Below are positions 50,690-61,600 of a stretch of DNA of 64,000 bases, one piece after another. The notes below the pieces were generated by a model that saw nothing but the letters and a program-made list of their open reading frames with translations, had not been told where the DNA came from and did not search any database. This stretch comes from Chrysomallon squamiferum (taxonomy: Eukaryota; Mollusca; Gastropoda; Neomphalida; Peltospiridae): NCBI GenBank assembly GCA_012295275.1, contig CM022679.1:25153907-25217906 (forward strand), read 5' to 3'. Position numbers and translations under genes: made by a program. The first letter of the stretch is position 1; each line of letters opens with the position of its first letter.

Positions 50690-53600
50690 TTAATAATAAC
50701 AATGACAATTACAGTATTAATGATAACATAAATAATAATAATAATAATAATAACAATAATAATAATAATAAATAATGATAAGTACAGGAACTCAGTTCTA
50801 AGAGTGATCAAAATCAATGGGTTAGATTCAATTATGAAAACACTGAATAGTAGTGACCTATGAATTTTGTTCATCAAAACACATAACCACTTGAGAGTTC
50901 TTATGTAAAATGTCAGAAAGAAGATCAAAGTGATTACAGAAAAGAAAAATTACTCTGTCGTTTCAGTGCAGATGGTTGCAATATTCTAGAAGCTACAAAT
51001 GGTGGTACTGTGTTGCCTATTACTTCAACACATTCACTTGGGAAAAATCCAACCTGGAAAACATTAACATCAAATGTAGACGCAGTAAAGATTTAAATAA
51101 ATATAAAACAAATCATAAATACTTTTTTGTAGATAGAAAATAAATAAAAGTAAATAATACAGCATACATAACACACATATATGCAACCAACATACAAAGA
51201 AATACATAATACCAAAAACTGTTTTAGCTGTCTGTTACTAGACTAACATTCATGATGTCATTAGTGATAACAAAGTGACTCCCAAAAACCTTCCATAAAA
51301 TAATAATAAAAATAATAATAATTAAATAACAAACAAAAAATAAAACTGTTGTAGTTACCAGATAAAAAAAAAAATTGATTTAAAATAAAAATTTAAAACA
51401 AGGCAATAATAGTTAGATTACCTCAAAATTCTTTTTGCCCCGCCACCATGCTGTAACATCAGAAGGTAATTTATCTATCACAGATATTATATCTCCAACC
51501 TATTCCCAAAATAAATAAAATTAAACATTAGTATTGATTTATATATACATTTAATATGTGTTTGTTTAATCATTTTTTTTATTACTTTTCATATTTTGAA
51601 TTATTTAGAATAAGGCATTACAAACACAAAACATTTATTTTTTTATTTTATATACATTTAATTAGTTTGTTTCCTCATTTTATTTTATTAATTTGCTTAT
51701 TTTTAATTATTTAGAATAAAGCATTAAAAAAAGAAAATAAATTATTTTTTGAATAATTAAAATTGTTCTTTCTTCTTCTTTAATTTAATGAAATACAGTT
51801 TATGCAATACAGTATACAAAATAAATGATTAGTTTAAGCTGAACAAAAACGAGCTGAAATTGTGAAAACCTCGATTGTAATTTCATCTGCTGTCTGAGCA
51901 GTGTATCGCTTCACAACGTGGGCAACAGCAACGGCAGGAGTGTTAATACCACAGTCATCCACTGTTAGGAGTCGGTTTCCAAGATTATCCATCTGGGAAA
52001 AAAAAAAAAAAATTCTCCTTAGTAAAGTGAATTCTTTAAAGAGAATATGATTTTCTGAACTAAATATTTAGAAAGTTAGTAACTGTAGCAATAATAACAA
52101 TGAATAAATATTTGCATTATAATAATTACATCAACAAATGTTTTAACTGAATTAAATAGAGATGTCAAATAATTTGAAATCTTTATTATATCTTTAATTT
52201 TGCAAAATCCATTCTTTTGGTTAAATAATAAACACAAAAACTGCACACACAGACACACTTAAACATATTTTTATTCGGTTATTATTTAAGAAAGATAAAC
52301 TTACAGTAGATGCAAAATTAATTATTTTTATTGTATTTTATAATTTATTATGTCGTTTAGTGTACTGTTATACAACAAAATAAACTCTGATAGTGTGTAC
52401 AACATTACTGTCAGTTTAATAAATTCACTTCAAACAAGTACTGTTAGTGATGAAAATACTACCTCCAACCATTTCAGAACTGTAGCACAATTTATCAAAC
52501 AGGTAGCTACGTTTGAAAATTTCTTCAAATAGTGACTCAGAAATTTCATCATCTCCTGCAATTTAATAAATTCTGAATGAAGTTTTATGATTTAATAACA
52601 GTCCATATTAAATATGATCTGTGTAAGCTTATAATTGCAACTCATAATATTATAAATTAACCATCAAATCAAACATAAAAATGAGACCACTGTAAAAGGT
52701 GATATAATACAGATTAAAATATTTAACTTTAAACAGTCAAAATGTACATTAAAAAAAAAAAGAGAAAAGAGTATAGTAGATAGCTCTCTGAATACAGACT
52801 CTCATTTGCTTATAATTATTTTACATTGTTTTAAAATTAGTCAATATACATAACAGCTTTGAGGATGCTGAGGCTAAATCACTACTTTATACATGGTAAC
52901 AATAAAGATTATATCCTAGCTTCAGCTTTGATACAAAACTGAAATAAGCTTGAGCTTATATTTATGTTTATTGCAATTTTTATTAATGCAAAATAATATT
53001 TTTTGCAGTCATTTATTACCTGTTCTGACTTATATTTTTCTTCATCAGGAGACAGCATGGGCAAGTGACTAAATTTCCTGTCATAAACACATTCATGAAG
53101 CTGACGATCTAGATCACAGAAGTCATTATAGGTTCGATGTACAGTCCATTTTTTCTTCCCTGACATCACTTCAACCCAGTATACATGTTCCCTGACATCA
53201 TTCTCATTGTGAAGGCATTTGTCATTTTCACACAAATTTAACTGAGCAACAAATTTTTAAAGCATTTAGTGTATTTTTGTATTAATATGCCAAAAAAAAA
53301 GTATGACAATTTTTAAAAAAGCAAATGTATTTCAAACCTATCCAAAGCACTAACAGTAACAGGATTTTGCTTCTGTTCTTTTTTTCATTTTTCTTTCTTT
53401 TTTTTCTTTTTTTCTTTTTTTTTTTTTTTGCTGCATTGTAGTAAATATGATAACAAAATTGAAGGAAGTTATAAAATATAAAATGAAATATGAAAAAGAA
53501 CAAATAATATGCAAATACATCCAAATTCAGAGTTTTTCCACATATATTTTAATTTAGTGGTGAAATATGGAACAGCATAATAAAACTTTCTGTTCATATT

Positions 53601-54219
53601 TATTATTTAAACCATTATCTGCTTTTTAAATATCCATTCACTGAAAGTACTGCTTAATCTAATTTAAAAATATTTAGTTCAAACTGATACTGGCTAGAAT
53701 CATTAATTCAATAAAATGCTAATAAATGTTTAAATGAATAAAAATCAAACCCATGGTAGTGTTCAATTTATAAAATGTATCTTATTTCTAATAATACCTG
53801 TAGCTGTCTGAATGAAACTAAGCCATAATGAAAATGTGAGCACTCTTCCAGTTTGGGAAATCGAGCTGTTCCATCAAGTGGACTGAAACTAAAGTAACAC
53901 TTCTCTAAATTGAACTTTAACTTAAACAAATAAAAAATTACTTTAAATACATGCTAAACAAAAAAAAAAAAAAAAAATAATAAAAATGAAAGAAAAGATT
54001 AACAACGTATGCATATATATATATATATATATATATCCAGTAATTACAAATTAAAATACTGATATTTCTTTGTTTCTTTCTTCTTCTTCTAAATAATTTT
54101 TCTTTTCTTTTCTTTTTTTTTAAATTATTTTTTTAACAAATAATAAAATTCGTGAAATATGAACAGTATTTTATTATTTAACATCGAAGCAAGTAAATTA
54201 CTTTTATAACATTCCCTTC

Positions 54220-54263
<44 letters not shown>

Positions 54264-54511
54264 TAAATACATAAATAAATAAACATTATACTCGTTAAAT
54301 AATACAGAGGCTAAGGAAACGATGACGTGATGATCTTTTTAACTCATTTCCGAAATTAACTATGTGTCGTAAACGGGATTCATTATGCTAATTGGCATTT
54401 TGAAACTTACTTTATAGCTGTCATATAGCTTTGAATTTTAGAATTCGTAGGCTCGGGTTTTCGTCTACGACGCACTAATTTTGACAGCTGGTATCGAACC
54501 GCACTCCACAT
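45336..54511 (-). CDS. PX-SH3-RhoGAP protein, ARHGAP32/33-like
   Basis: Seventeen exons: 54511-54411, 53888-53798, 53241-53020, 52555-52463, 51992-51870, 51499-51422, 51053-50954, 50418-50314, 49814-49712, 49329-49185, 48639-48563, 48207-48100, 47713-47592, 47394-47232, 46518-46457, 45860-45792 and 45501-45336 (~640 aa). Junctions agree in phase except the last. The PX domain has FPKLEECSHFHY and HRTYNDFCDLDRQLHECVY. A linker with KKFSNVATCLINC leads to AHVVKRYTAQTADEITIEVG and AWWRGKKNFEVGFFPSECVE (SH3). The RhoGAP domain has KVFGVDLTIHLQNTGRDGPE-like start, LLKLYFYELPNVLL and LKNLAVIWAPVII. PX modules bind phosphoinositides and RhoGAP modules switch off Rho GTPases. Here the arginine-finger position reads GMYWKPG, so GAP activity is doubtful. 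The long C-terminal tail of the vertebrate proteins is missing. Confidence 0.82.
46063..46141. repeat. (ATT)n microsatellite in intron 15 of the RhoGAP gene
   Basis: About 20 ATT units preceded by a degenerate stretch. Confidence 0.95.
50622..50776. repeat. Interrupted (AAT)n microsatellite in intron 7 of the RhoGAP gene
   Basis: Two AAT blocks (to ~50690 and from ~50728) separated by ACA/GACA-containing sequence. Confidence 0.95.
54222..54261. repeat. (AAT)n microsatellite in intron 1 of the RhoGAP gene
   Basis: About 13 AAT units. Confidence 0.95.
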
Positions 54512-55113
54512 TTTACATTCTTACAGATCGCAGATATGTTCCAATATTTTTATTCGCTGCTTCGATTTGAATTTCGCGTATTATAAACTACAAACTCGGC
54601 AGGTTACGACATCTGCCGAAATAAATAAAAAAAAAAAAAAAAACGATAAAAAAAAAAAAGTTAGTGGGATGGTGTCAAACATTAAAATCTAATTCGACAT
54701 ATTTTTGTCGTAAAGATATATCAAAAAAAAAAAAAAAAAAAAAAAAAATTCTGGCAACGTACATTTTAACAGGAAATTTAAAAAAAAAAAATTAAGAGAT
54801 TAAAAAAAAAAAAAGAAGAAGAAAAAAAATTCACTGCGATCACAATTAAATATCAGAAATGGTGGCAAAAACCACACTAGATTTTTCATCCACATTACAA
54901 ATTACAGGAATTAAGTAATATTATTGAAGGTTATAATGTCTATTGTAACAGTTTTATAGGGTAGTATTTAATAATGAAGATAGCACCCTATATCTGCACT
55001 AAAAAAAAACAGATGCGTAAAATAACAGATGCGTTTGGTTTCAGTGCCACTTACTTGAGGGACATATACTTTGTTAGCTTTAGTGCATTTACCTCTTTTA
55101 AGTGTTAAAAATA

Positions 55114-55144
<31 letters not shown>

Positions 55145-55828
55145 TAAAAAATAAATAATAATATAAAAATTGTTATTATCGTTTATCATAGTTTAAGTCG
55201 TGGTAGACGCATGACGGTGATGATGGTTCTAATTTAGGATACCTCTACTCAGAAGAGTGCAACGGCCCTGGGTTGAGGGAAATCCAGTCAAAGAGTGAAA
55301 ATAAAATTATTGTTATTATTATATTTGCTTTTGAAATCTGAAATTACCTATGCTGACTATGTTGTAAAGAAAGATATTCTTTCTTTCTCTTTTTTTTCTC
55401 TGTATATCTGTCTCTTTATAGTTTTTTTTTTTTTTCATGTTCAGTGATTCAGTGTATTATATTTATATTCAAAGTCTTTCGGTTACCATCCATAACTTGT
55501 CTTGGTCAGTATAATGTTAATTGGGTATCTCCGTTGTCATAACTTTTGAACAAGAAATGCCACTGCAAGATATCGGAAGAAACGATGAAAAAATAAAAAT
55601 AAAAAATAAAAAACGCACATCAATCCCCCCCCATAAACCCCCAAAAAAATAAAATAAAATAAAATAAAATAAATAAACGCTAAAAGCAGAAGCAAATAAT
55701 TATTTTATTAGTATATTTTAATAATAATAATAATATTATTATTATTAATATTTACTTATATATATGCATTTTGTGCTTACCATAAACAAGATATATAAAT
55801 ACTTAATAAATAAATATTTGTCATTGCA
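54512..55828. other. Upstream region of the RhoGAP gene, no gene recognised
   Basis: Holds A-runs at about 54625, 54722 and 54780, and a (CTA)n tract at about 55120-55144. The promoter of the RhoGAP gene should lie near 54520-54620, but no element is clear enough to call. Confidence 0.45.
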
Positions 55829-56830
55829 GCCATCAAAAAAGACATCCAAGGTGGTAAAAAAATACAGTTAATGTTAAATCAGAAACAGTGTCCTTGGGGT
55901 TCTCTCGATTTTTTAATAATTTATAAACGTGACAGAACTAAAGTCGTTGTCATTTTCATTGATTCAGTAATATTCATTAATAACTTGAAATGAACCTTTT
56001 GCAAAAACAATAACATTAAAAAAAAATAATAATAATTAGAAAAACAAAAGATAATAATAATAATAAAATTAAAAAAAAAAAAAAAATAAAGAATAAAAGA
56101 AGAAGGTATATCTACAGTTGAAATTTTTTTATTTCTAAAGTTCCAGTTACTAAACCTAATGTTATAATAGGAAACAAAAAGAAATATCGCATTAAGACCT
56201 GATCCTTGTAAGGACATCACATACCAAGGCTTTAAGCTGTGTCCTACCTCTTCACAACCAGGTAATATAGTAATTTACTTAGGCTGCTTTTGTTCTGATC
56301 AGATATTTCAGTTTAAGTGTAGATGATTGACATACATTTAATAAGTAAGATAGAACCAGAGACTGACACGCTACAGGACAATATAAATAAAGCTAAAGAA
56401 CACCCGACAAGTACAGAAGAATAATGCCAAGAGCTTGCAAATGTTTTAAATAAATCCAACGCTGAGCAGAAGAAACTGAGAACAGAGAAAAGAGAACAGA
56501 TAAAAAAAACTGAGGCTGGAATATCTTCACCAAATGTTGTATCAGTGCTGGAATAATGTTTTTGTAAGTTATAAAACTGGAGAAAAATACAAACACCTGT
56601 TTATATATATATATATATAAACACCTATAGCTATTGAATGGCAAATTCAAAGCAAATATATATTACATTTAATTTTATTACTGTATTATTACTATTTTAT
56701 TTTATTATCCTTTTTGTTGTTTCAGATATGATGTTAACTTGTACAGCAGTATAATGAATATTTGATTGCATATAGGATTGTGGCCCAGATGATATCACCG
56801 GTTGCACTTTGTTAAAGCTTCTAACTTTAC
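55829..56830 (+). pseudogene. SPC24: Unprocessed, truncated SPC24 pseudogene
   Basis: Three blocks match SPC24 exons in order on the opposite strand: GCAGCCATCAAAAAAGACAT near 55831 (exon 2 end), AATAAAGCTAAAGAACACCC to GAGGCTGGAATATCTTCACC at about 56380-56530 (exon 3), and ATATGATGTTAACTTGTACA to GATTGTGGCCCAGATGA at about 56727-56795 (exon 4). The introns between them also match, for example TTCAGTAATATTCATTAATA and GCTTTTGTTCTGATCAG. It lacks the start exon and contains in-frame stops (EE followed by TAA in the coiled coil) and indels. Presence of introns shows a DNA-level duplication. Confidence 0.88.
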
Positions 56831-57469
56831 AAGTTTTTTAAATACACTATGTCGCTTATTCATTTCAGAATCTGTTTGATATGCAAGTGAGATATTATAA
56901 ACTTTTCAGAAAAAAGATAAAATAATAGTAATAACAAATAAACATAATAATAAATAAAAATCAATAATAATAAAAAAAAGAAGATGAAAAACTGAATACG
57001 TTGTTCCGCCTTTTTCTGTAGACACAGGACAGATTATTAATCATTATTAGCAGATATAAAATGTCAAAAATTATTCCGGGAAATTGCGTGGAAGATCTGA
57101 CAGTATTAACGCCTGTTTGCTCCAATTACACTGAATCAGACTGAAGCTGTTTTCGTTATGGTAATACATCAAGTATCTGAAATGTTCATTTAAAATAACT
57201 GATGCAGTAATATTTTGAAATTACAACTTACCAGACAGTGAGAACATTAAATAAAATAATAAATGTTCTGACTGTTCAGCTGTAGCTGCATTTCTAAAAA
57301 TCTCGTAAGCACATTTTATCAACTTGTATATGATTCTTTTTAATTAAGTGTTCAACATTAACTTTAATTTAAAATAACCAGTGTGAAGTTATAAAAAATA
57401 TGAAGAATTAAAACATAAATTGTAACTTATCTTCCATCAAACAAATTTTCAAAGAAAGCGTTCTGTGAC
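56831..57469. other. Spacer between the SPC24 pseudogene and the mucin-like array
   Basis: AT-rich sequence with no exon or repeat that I can support. Confidence 0.4.
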
Positions 57470-58699
57470 ATTGATCAAATATAGCATCTTGACATTTCTT
57501 GTTGTCGATGCTGTAGTGCAGGTTGTCTATGATGTCGATGTTACGGTAGCGGGACCAGCCTTAGATATTATAAAACATGTCGAATTACTAGGAGTGGTCG
57601 CCGAGGTGGAGGATTCCTTCTTAGTGACGGCTGTTTCTCTGGTTGCTGCCGGTAGTATAGTGACGATTGTCTCATTTGTCGTTGATGTATTTGATGTGGC
57701 ACCTGTCGTGAATATTTTTGTCGAACGATTGCTAGATGTAGTAACGAAAGAGGAAGACTTCGGACTAGTGCTTCTCTACGAAGTCGATGTTACGGTTCTA
57801 GGAGCAGCCTTGGAAATTCTAGAAGACGTCAGAGTCCTGGAAGACTCCTTTGTAGTGACCGAGCTGTACTCACGGTTATCTGTTGTGAAAGTTGTCGTAG
57901 ATACGAAGTAGACAATTCCAGAGTAGTGGTTGTTGATGCTGTCGATGCTGTAGATGTAGTAGTGCTGTTTTCCTCTGATGTCGATGTTACGGTTGTAGGA
58001 GAGGTCGTTTAAATTGCTGAAGAGGTGGCAGTGCTTTCATCGCAAGATTCGTTCGTATTCACGATTGTATCTAGAATGCAGTCGGTATTGTAGTGAAGGC
58101 TGTCGCTGTTGCAATCGATGAATTTCAGGTGAAATCTGTCGTAGAAGTGGCTGTCGATGAACTCTTAGAAGTAGAAAGGGAAATCGAAGATTCCAGAGTA
58201 GTGCTTGTTGATGCTGTCCATGCTGTAGTGCTACTTGTCGATACTGTATTGCTGCTTGTCTCTGATGTCGACGATACGGTTGCAGGAGCAGTTGTGGAAA
58301 TTATTGAAGACGTCCCACTGCTAGGAGTGGACACATTGGTGGAAGATTCCATCGTAGTAACGGATGTATCTGTCGTTGCTCTCGGTGTTGAAGTGACGAT
58401 TGTCTCAGTTGTGTTTGATGAATTTCTTGTGGAAGGTCTCGTGGAAATTGTTGTCCAAGGACTGCTAGAAGTAGAAAATTGTGTAGTGATTGTTGATGCT
58501 GTAGATGCTGTCGACCCTGTTTTTATCTGATGTCGAAGTTAAGGTTGTAGGAGCAGTCGTGGAAATTGATGTAGAAGTGCCACTGCTTACAGTGGTATGC
58601 GAGGTTAAAGATTCCTTGGTACTCTTGCTTTTTTCTGTGGTTGCAGTGGGTATTCCAGTTACGACTGTCTCTGTTACGGTTGACGTATTGTCCATGATG
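57470..58699 (-). repeat. Degraded edge of the mucin-like array
   Basis: Same sub-repeat family (for example AAGTAGAAAGGGAAATCGAA and GTTGCAGGAGCAGTTGTGGA at about 58167 and 58278), but with many substitutions, stops and out-of-order modules. This is the typical decay at the end of a tandem array. Confidence 0.8.
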
Positions 58700-61600
58700 T
58701 AGTGGTACTTGTCTCTGAAGTCGATGGTAGGCCTGTAGGAGCAGTGGTGAAAATTGTTGAAGACGTCCCAGTGCTTGGAGTGGTTTTCGAGGTGAAAGAT
58801 TCCTTGGTAGTAACGGTTCTTACTGTGGTTGCTGTCGGTGTTGTACTGACGGTTGCCTCTGTTGCGTTTGATGTAATTGTTGTGGAAGGTGTTGTGGAAA
58901 TTGTTGTCGACGGACTGCTAGAAGTAGAAACGAAAGTCGAAGATTCCAGTGTATTGATCGTTGATGCTGTCGATGCTGTCGTGCTGTTTACCTCTGATGT
59001 CGATGTTACGGTTGTAGGAGCAGCGGTGGAAATTGCTGAAGAGGTGGTAGAGCTTGCAGTGGTATCCGACGTGGAAGATTCCTTCGTACTGACTGTAGTT
59101 TCTCTGGTTGCAGTCGGTATCACAGTGACTGCTGTCTCTGTGATTGCCGTCGGTGTTGTAGTGACGGTTGTCTCTGTTGCGGTTGATGTATTCGTTGTGG
59201 AATCTGTCGTAGAAGTTGTTGTCGATGAACTCTTAGAAGTAGGCACGGAAATCGAAGATTCCGGAGCAGTGATTGTTGATGCTGTGGATGCTGTATCGCT
59301 GCTTGTCGATGCTGTATTGCTGCTTGTGTCTGATGTCGACGTTACGGTTGCAGGAGCAGTTGTGGAAATTGTTGAAGACGTCCCACTGCTAGTAGTGGAC
59401 GCATTGGTGGAAGATTCCTTCGTAGTGACGGATGTTTCTGTCGTTGCTCTCGGTGTTGTAGTGACGGTTGTCTCTGTTGTGTTTGATGTATTTGTTGTGG
59501 AAATTGTTGTCGAAGGACTGCTAGAAGTAGAAAACGGTGTAGTGATTGTTGATGGTGTAGATGCTGTCGACGCTGTAGTCATGTTTTCCTCTGACGTCGA
59601 AGTTACGGTTGTAGGAGCAGTCGTGGAAATTGCTGTAGAAGTGCCAGTGCTTACAGTGGTATCCGAGGTTAAAGATTCCTTGGTACTCACGGTTTTTTCT
59701 GTGGGTGCAGTCGGTATTGTAGTTGCGGCTGTCTCTGTTGAGGTTGATGTATTTGTTGTTAAAGCTGTCGTAGAAGTTGCTGTCGATGAACTCTTAGAAG
59801 TAGAAAGAGAAGTCGAAGATTCCAGAGTAGTGACTGTTGATGCTGTCGATGCTGTATTGCTGCTTGTCTCTGACGTCGACGTTACGGTTGTAGGAGCAGT
59901 TGTGGAAATTGTTGAAGACGTCGTACTGCTAGAACTGGACGCAGTGGTGGAAGATTCCTTAGTAGTGACTGATGTTTCTGTTATTGCTGTCGGTGTTGTA
60001 TTGACGGATGTCTCTGTTGTGGTTGATGTATCTGTTGTCGGAGCTGTTGTTGAAATAGAAACGGAAGTTGAAGATTCCGGAGTGGTGACGTTTGATTCCG
60101 TACTTCCCGTCCATGCTGTAGTGGTACTTGTCTCTGAAGTCGATGTTAGGCCTGTAGGAGCAGTGGTGGAAATTGTTGAAGACGCCCCAATGCTTGGAGT
60201 GGTTTTCGAGGTGGAAGATTCCTTCGTAGTAACGGTTCTTACGGTGGTTGCTGTCGGTGTTGTACTGGCGGTTGCCTCCGTTGCGTTTGATGTAATTGTT
60301 GTGGAAGGTGTTGTGGAAATAGTTGTCGACGGACTGCTAGAAGTAGAAACGAAAGTCGAAGATTCCAGTGTATTGATCGTTGATGCTGTCGATGCTGTCG
60401 TGCTGTTTACCTCTGATGTCGATGTTGCGGTTGGAGGAACAGCGGTGGAAATTGCTGAAGAGGTGGCAGAGCTTGCAGTGGTATCCGACGTGGAAGATTC
60501 CTTCGTACTGACTGTAGTTTCTCTGGTTGCAGTCGGTATCACAGTGACTGCTGTCTCTGTGATTGCCGTCGGTGTTGTAGTGACGGTTGTCTCTGTTGCG
60601 GTTGATGTATTCGTTGTGGAATCTGTCGTAGAAGTTGTTGTCGATGAACTCTTAGAAGTAGGCACGGAAATCGAAGATTCCGGAGCAGTGATTGTTGATG
60701 CTGTCGGTGCTGTATCGCTGCTTGTCGATGCTGTATTGCTGCTTGTGTCTGATGTCGACGTTACGGTTGCAGGAGCAGTTGTGGAAATTGTTGAAGACGT
60801 CCCACTGCTAGTAGTGGACGCATTGGTGGAAGATTCCTTCGTAGTGACGGATGTTTCTGTCGTTGCTCTCGGTGTTGTAGTGACGGTTGTCTCTGTTGTG
60901 TTTGATGTATTTGTTGTGGAAATTGTTGTCGAAGGACTGCTAGAAGTAGAAAACGGTGTAGTGATTGTTGATGGTGTAGATGCTGTCGACGCTGTAGTCA
61001 TGTTTTCCTCTGACGTCGAAGTTACGGTAGGAGCAGTCGTGGAAATTGCTGTAGAAGTGCCAGTGCTTACAGTGGTATCCGAGGTTAAAGATTCCTTGGT
61101 ACTCACGGTTTTTCTGTGGGTGCAGTCGGTATTGTAGTTGCGGCTGTCTCTGTTGAGGTTGATGTATTTGTTGTTAAAGCTGTCGTAGAAGTTGCTGTCG
61201 ATGAACTCTTAGAAGTAGAAAGGAAGTCGAAGATTCCAGAGTAGTGACTGTTGATGCTGTCGATGCTGTATTGCTGCTTGTCTCTGACGTCGACGTTACG
61301 GTTGTAGGAGCAGTTGTGGAAATTGTTGAAGACGTCGTACTGCTAGAACTGGACGCAGTGGTGGAAGATTCCTTAGTAGTGACTGATGTTTCTGTTATTG
61401 CTGTCGGTGTTGTATTGACGGATGTCTCTGTTGCGGTTGATGTATCTGTTGTCGGAGCTGTTGTTGAAATAGAAACGGAAGTTGAAGATTCCGGAGTGGT
61501 GACGTTTGATTCCGTACTTCCCGTCCATGCTGCTGTAGTGGTACTTGTCTCTGAAGTCGATGTTAGGCCTGTAGGAGCAGTGGTGGAAATTGTTGAAGAC

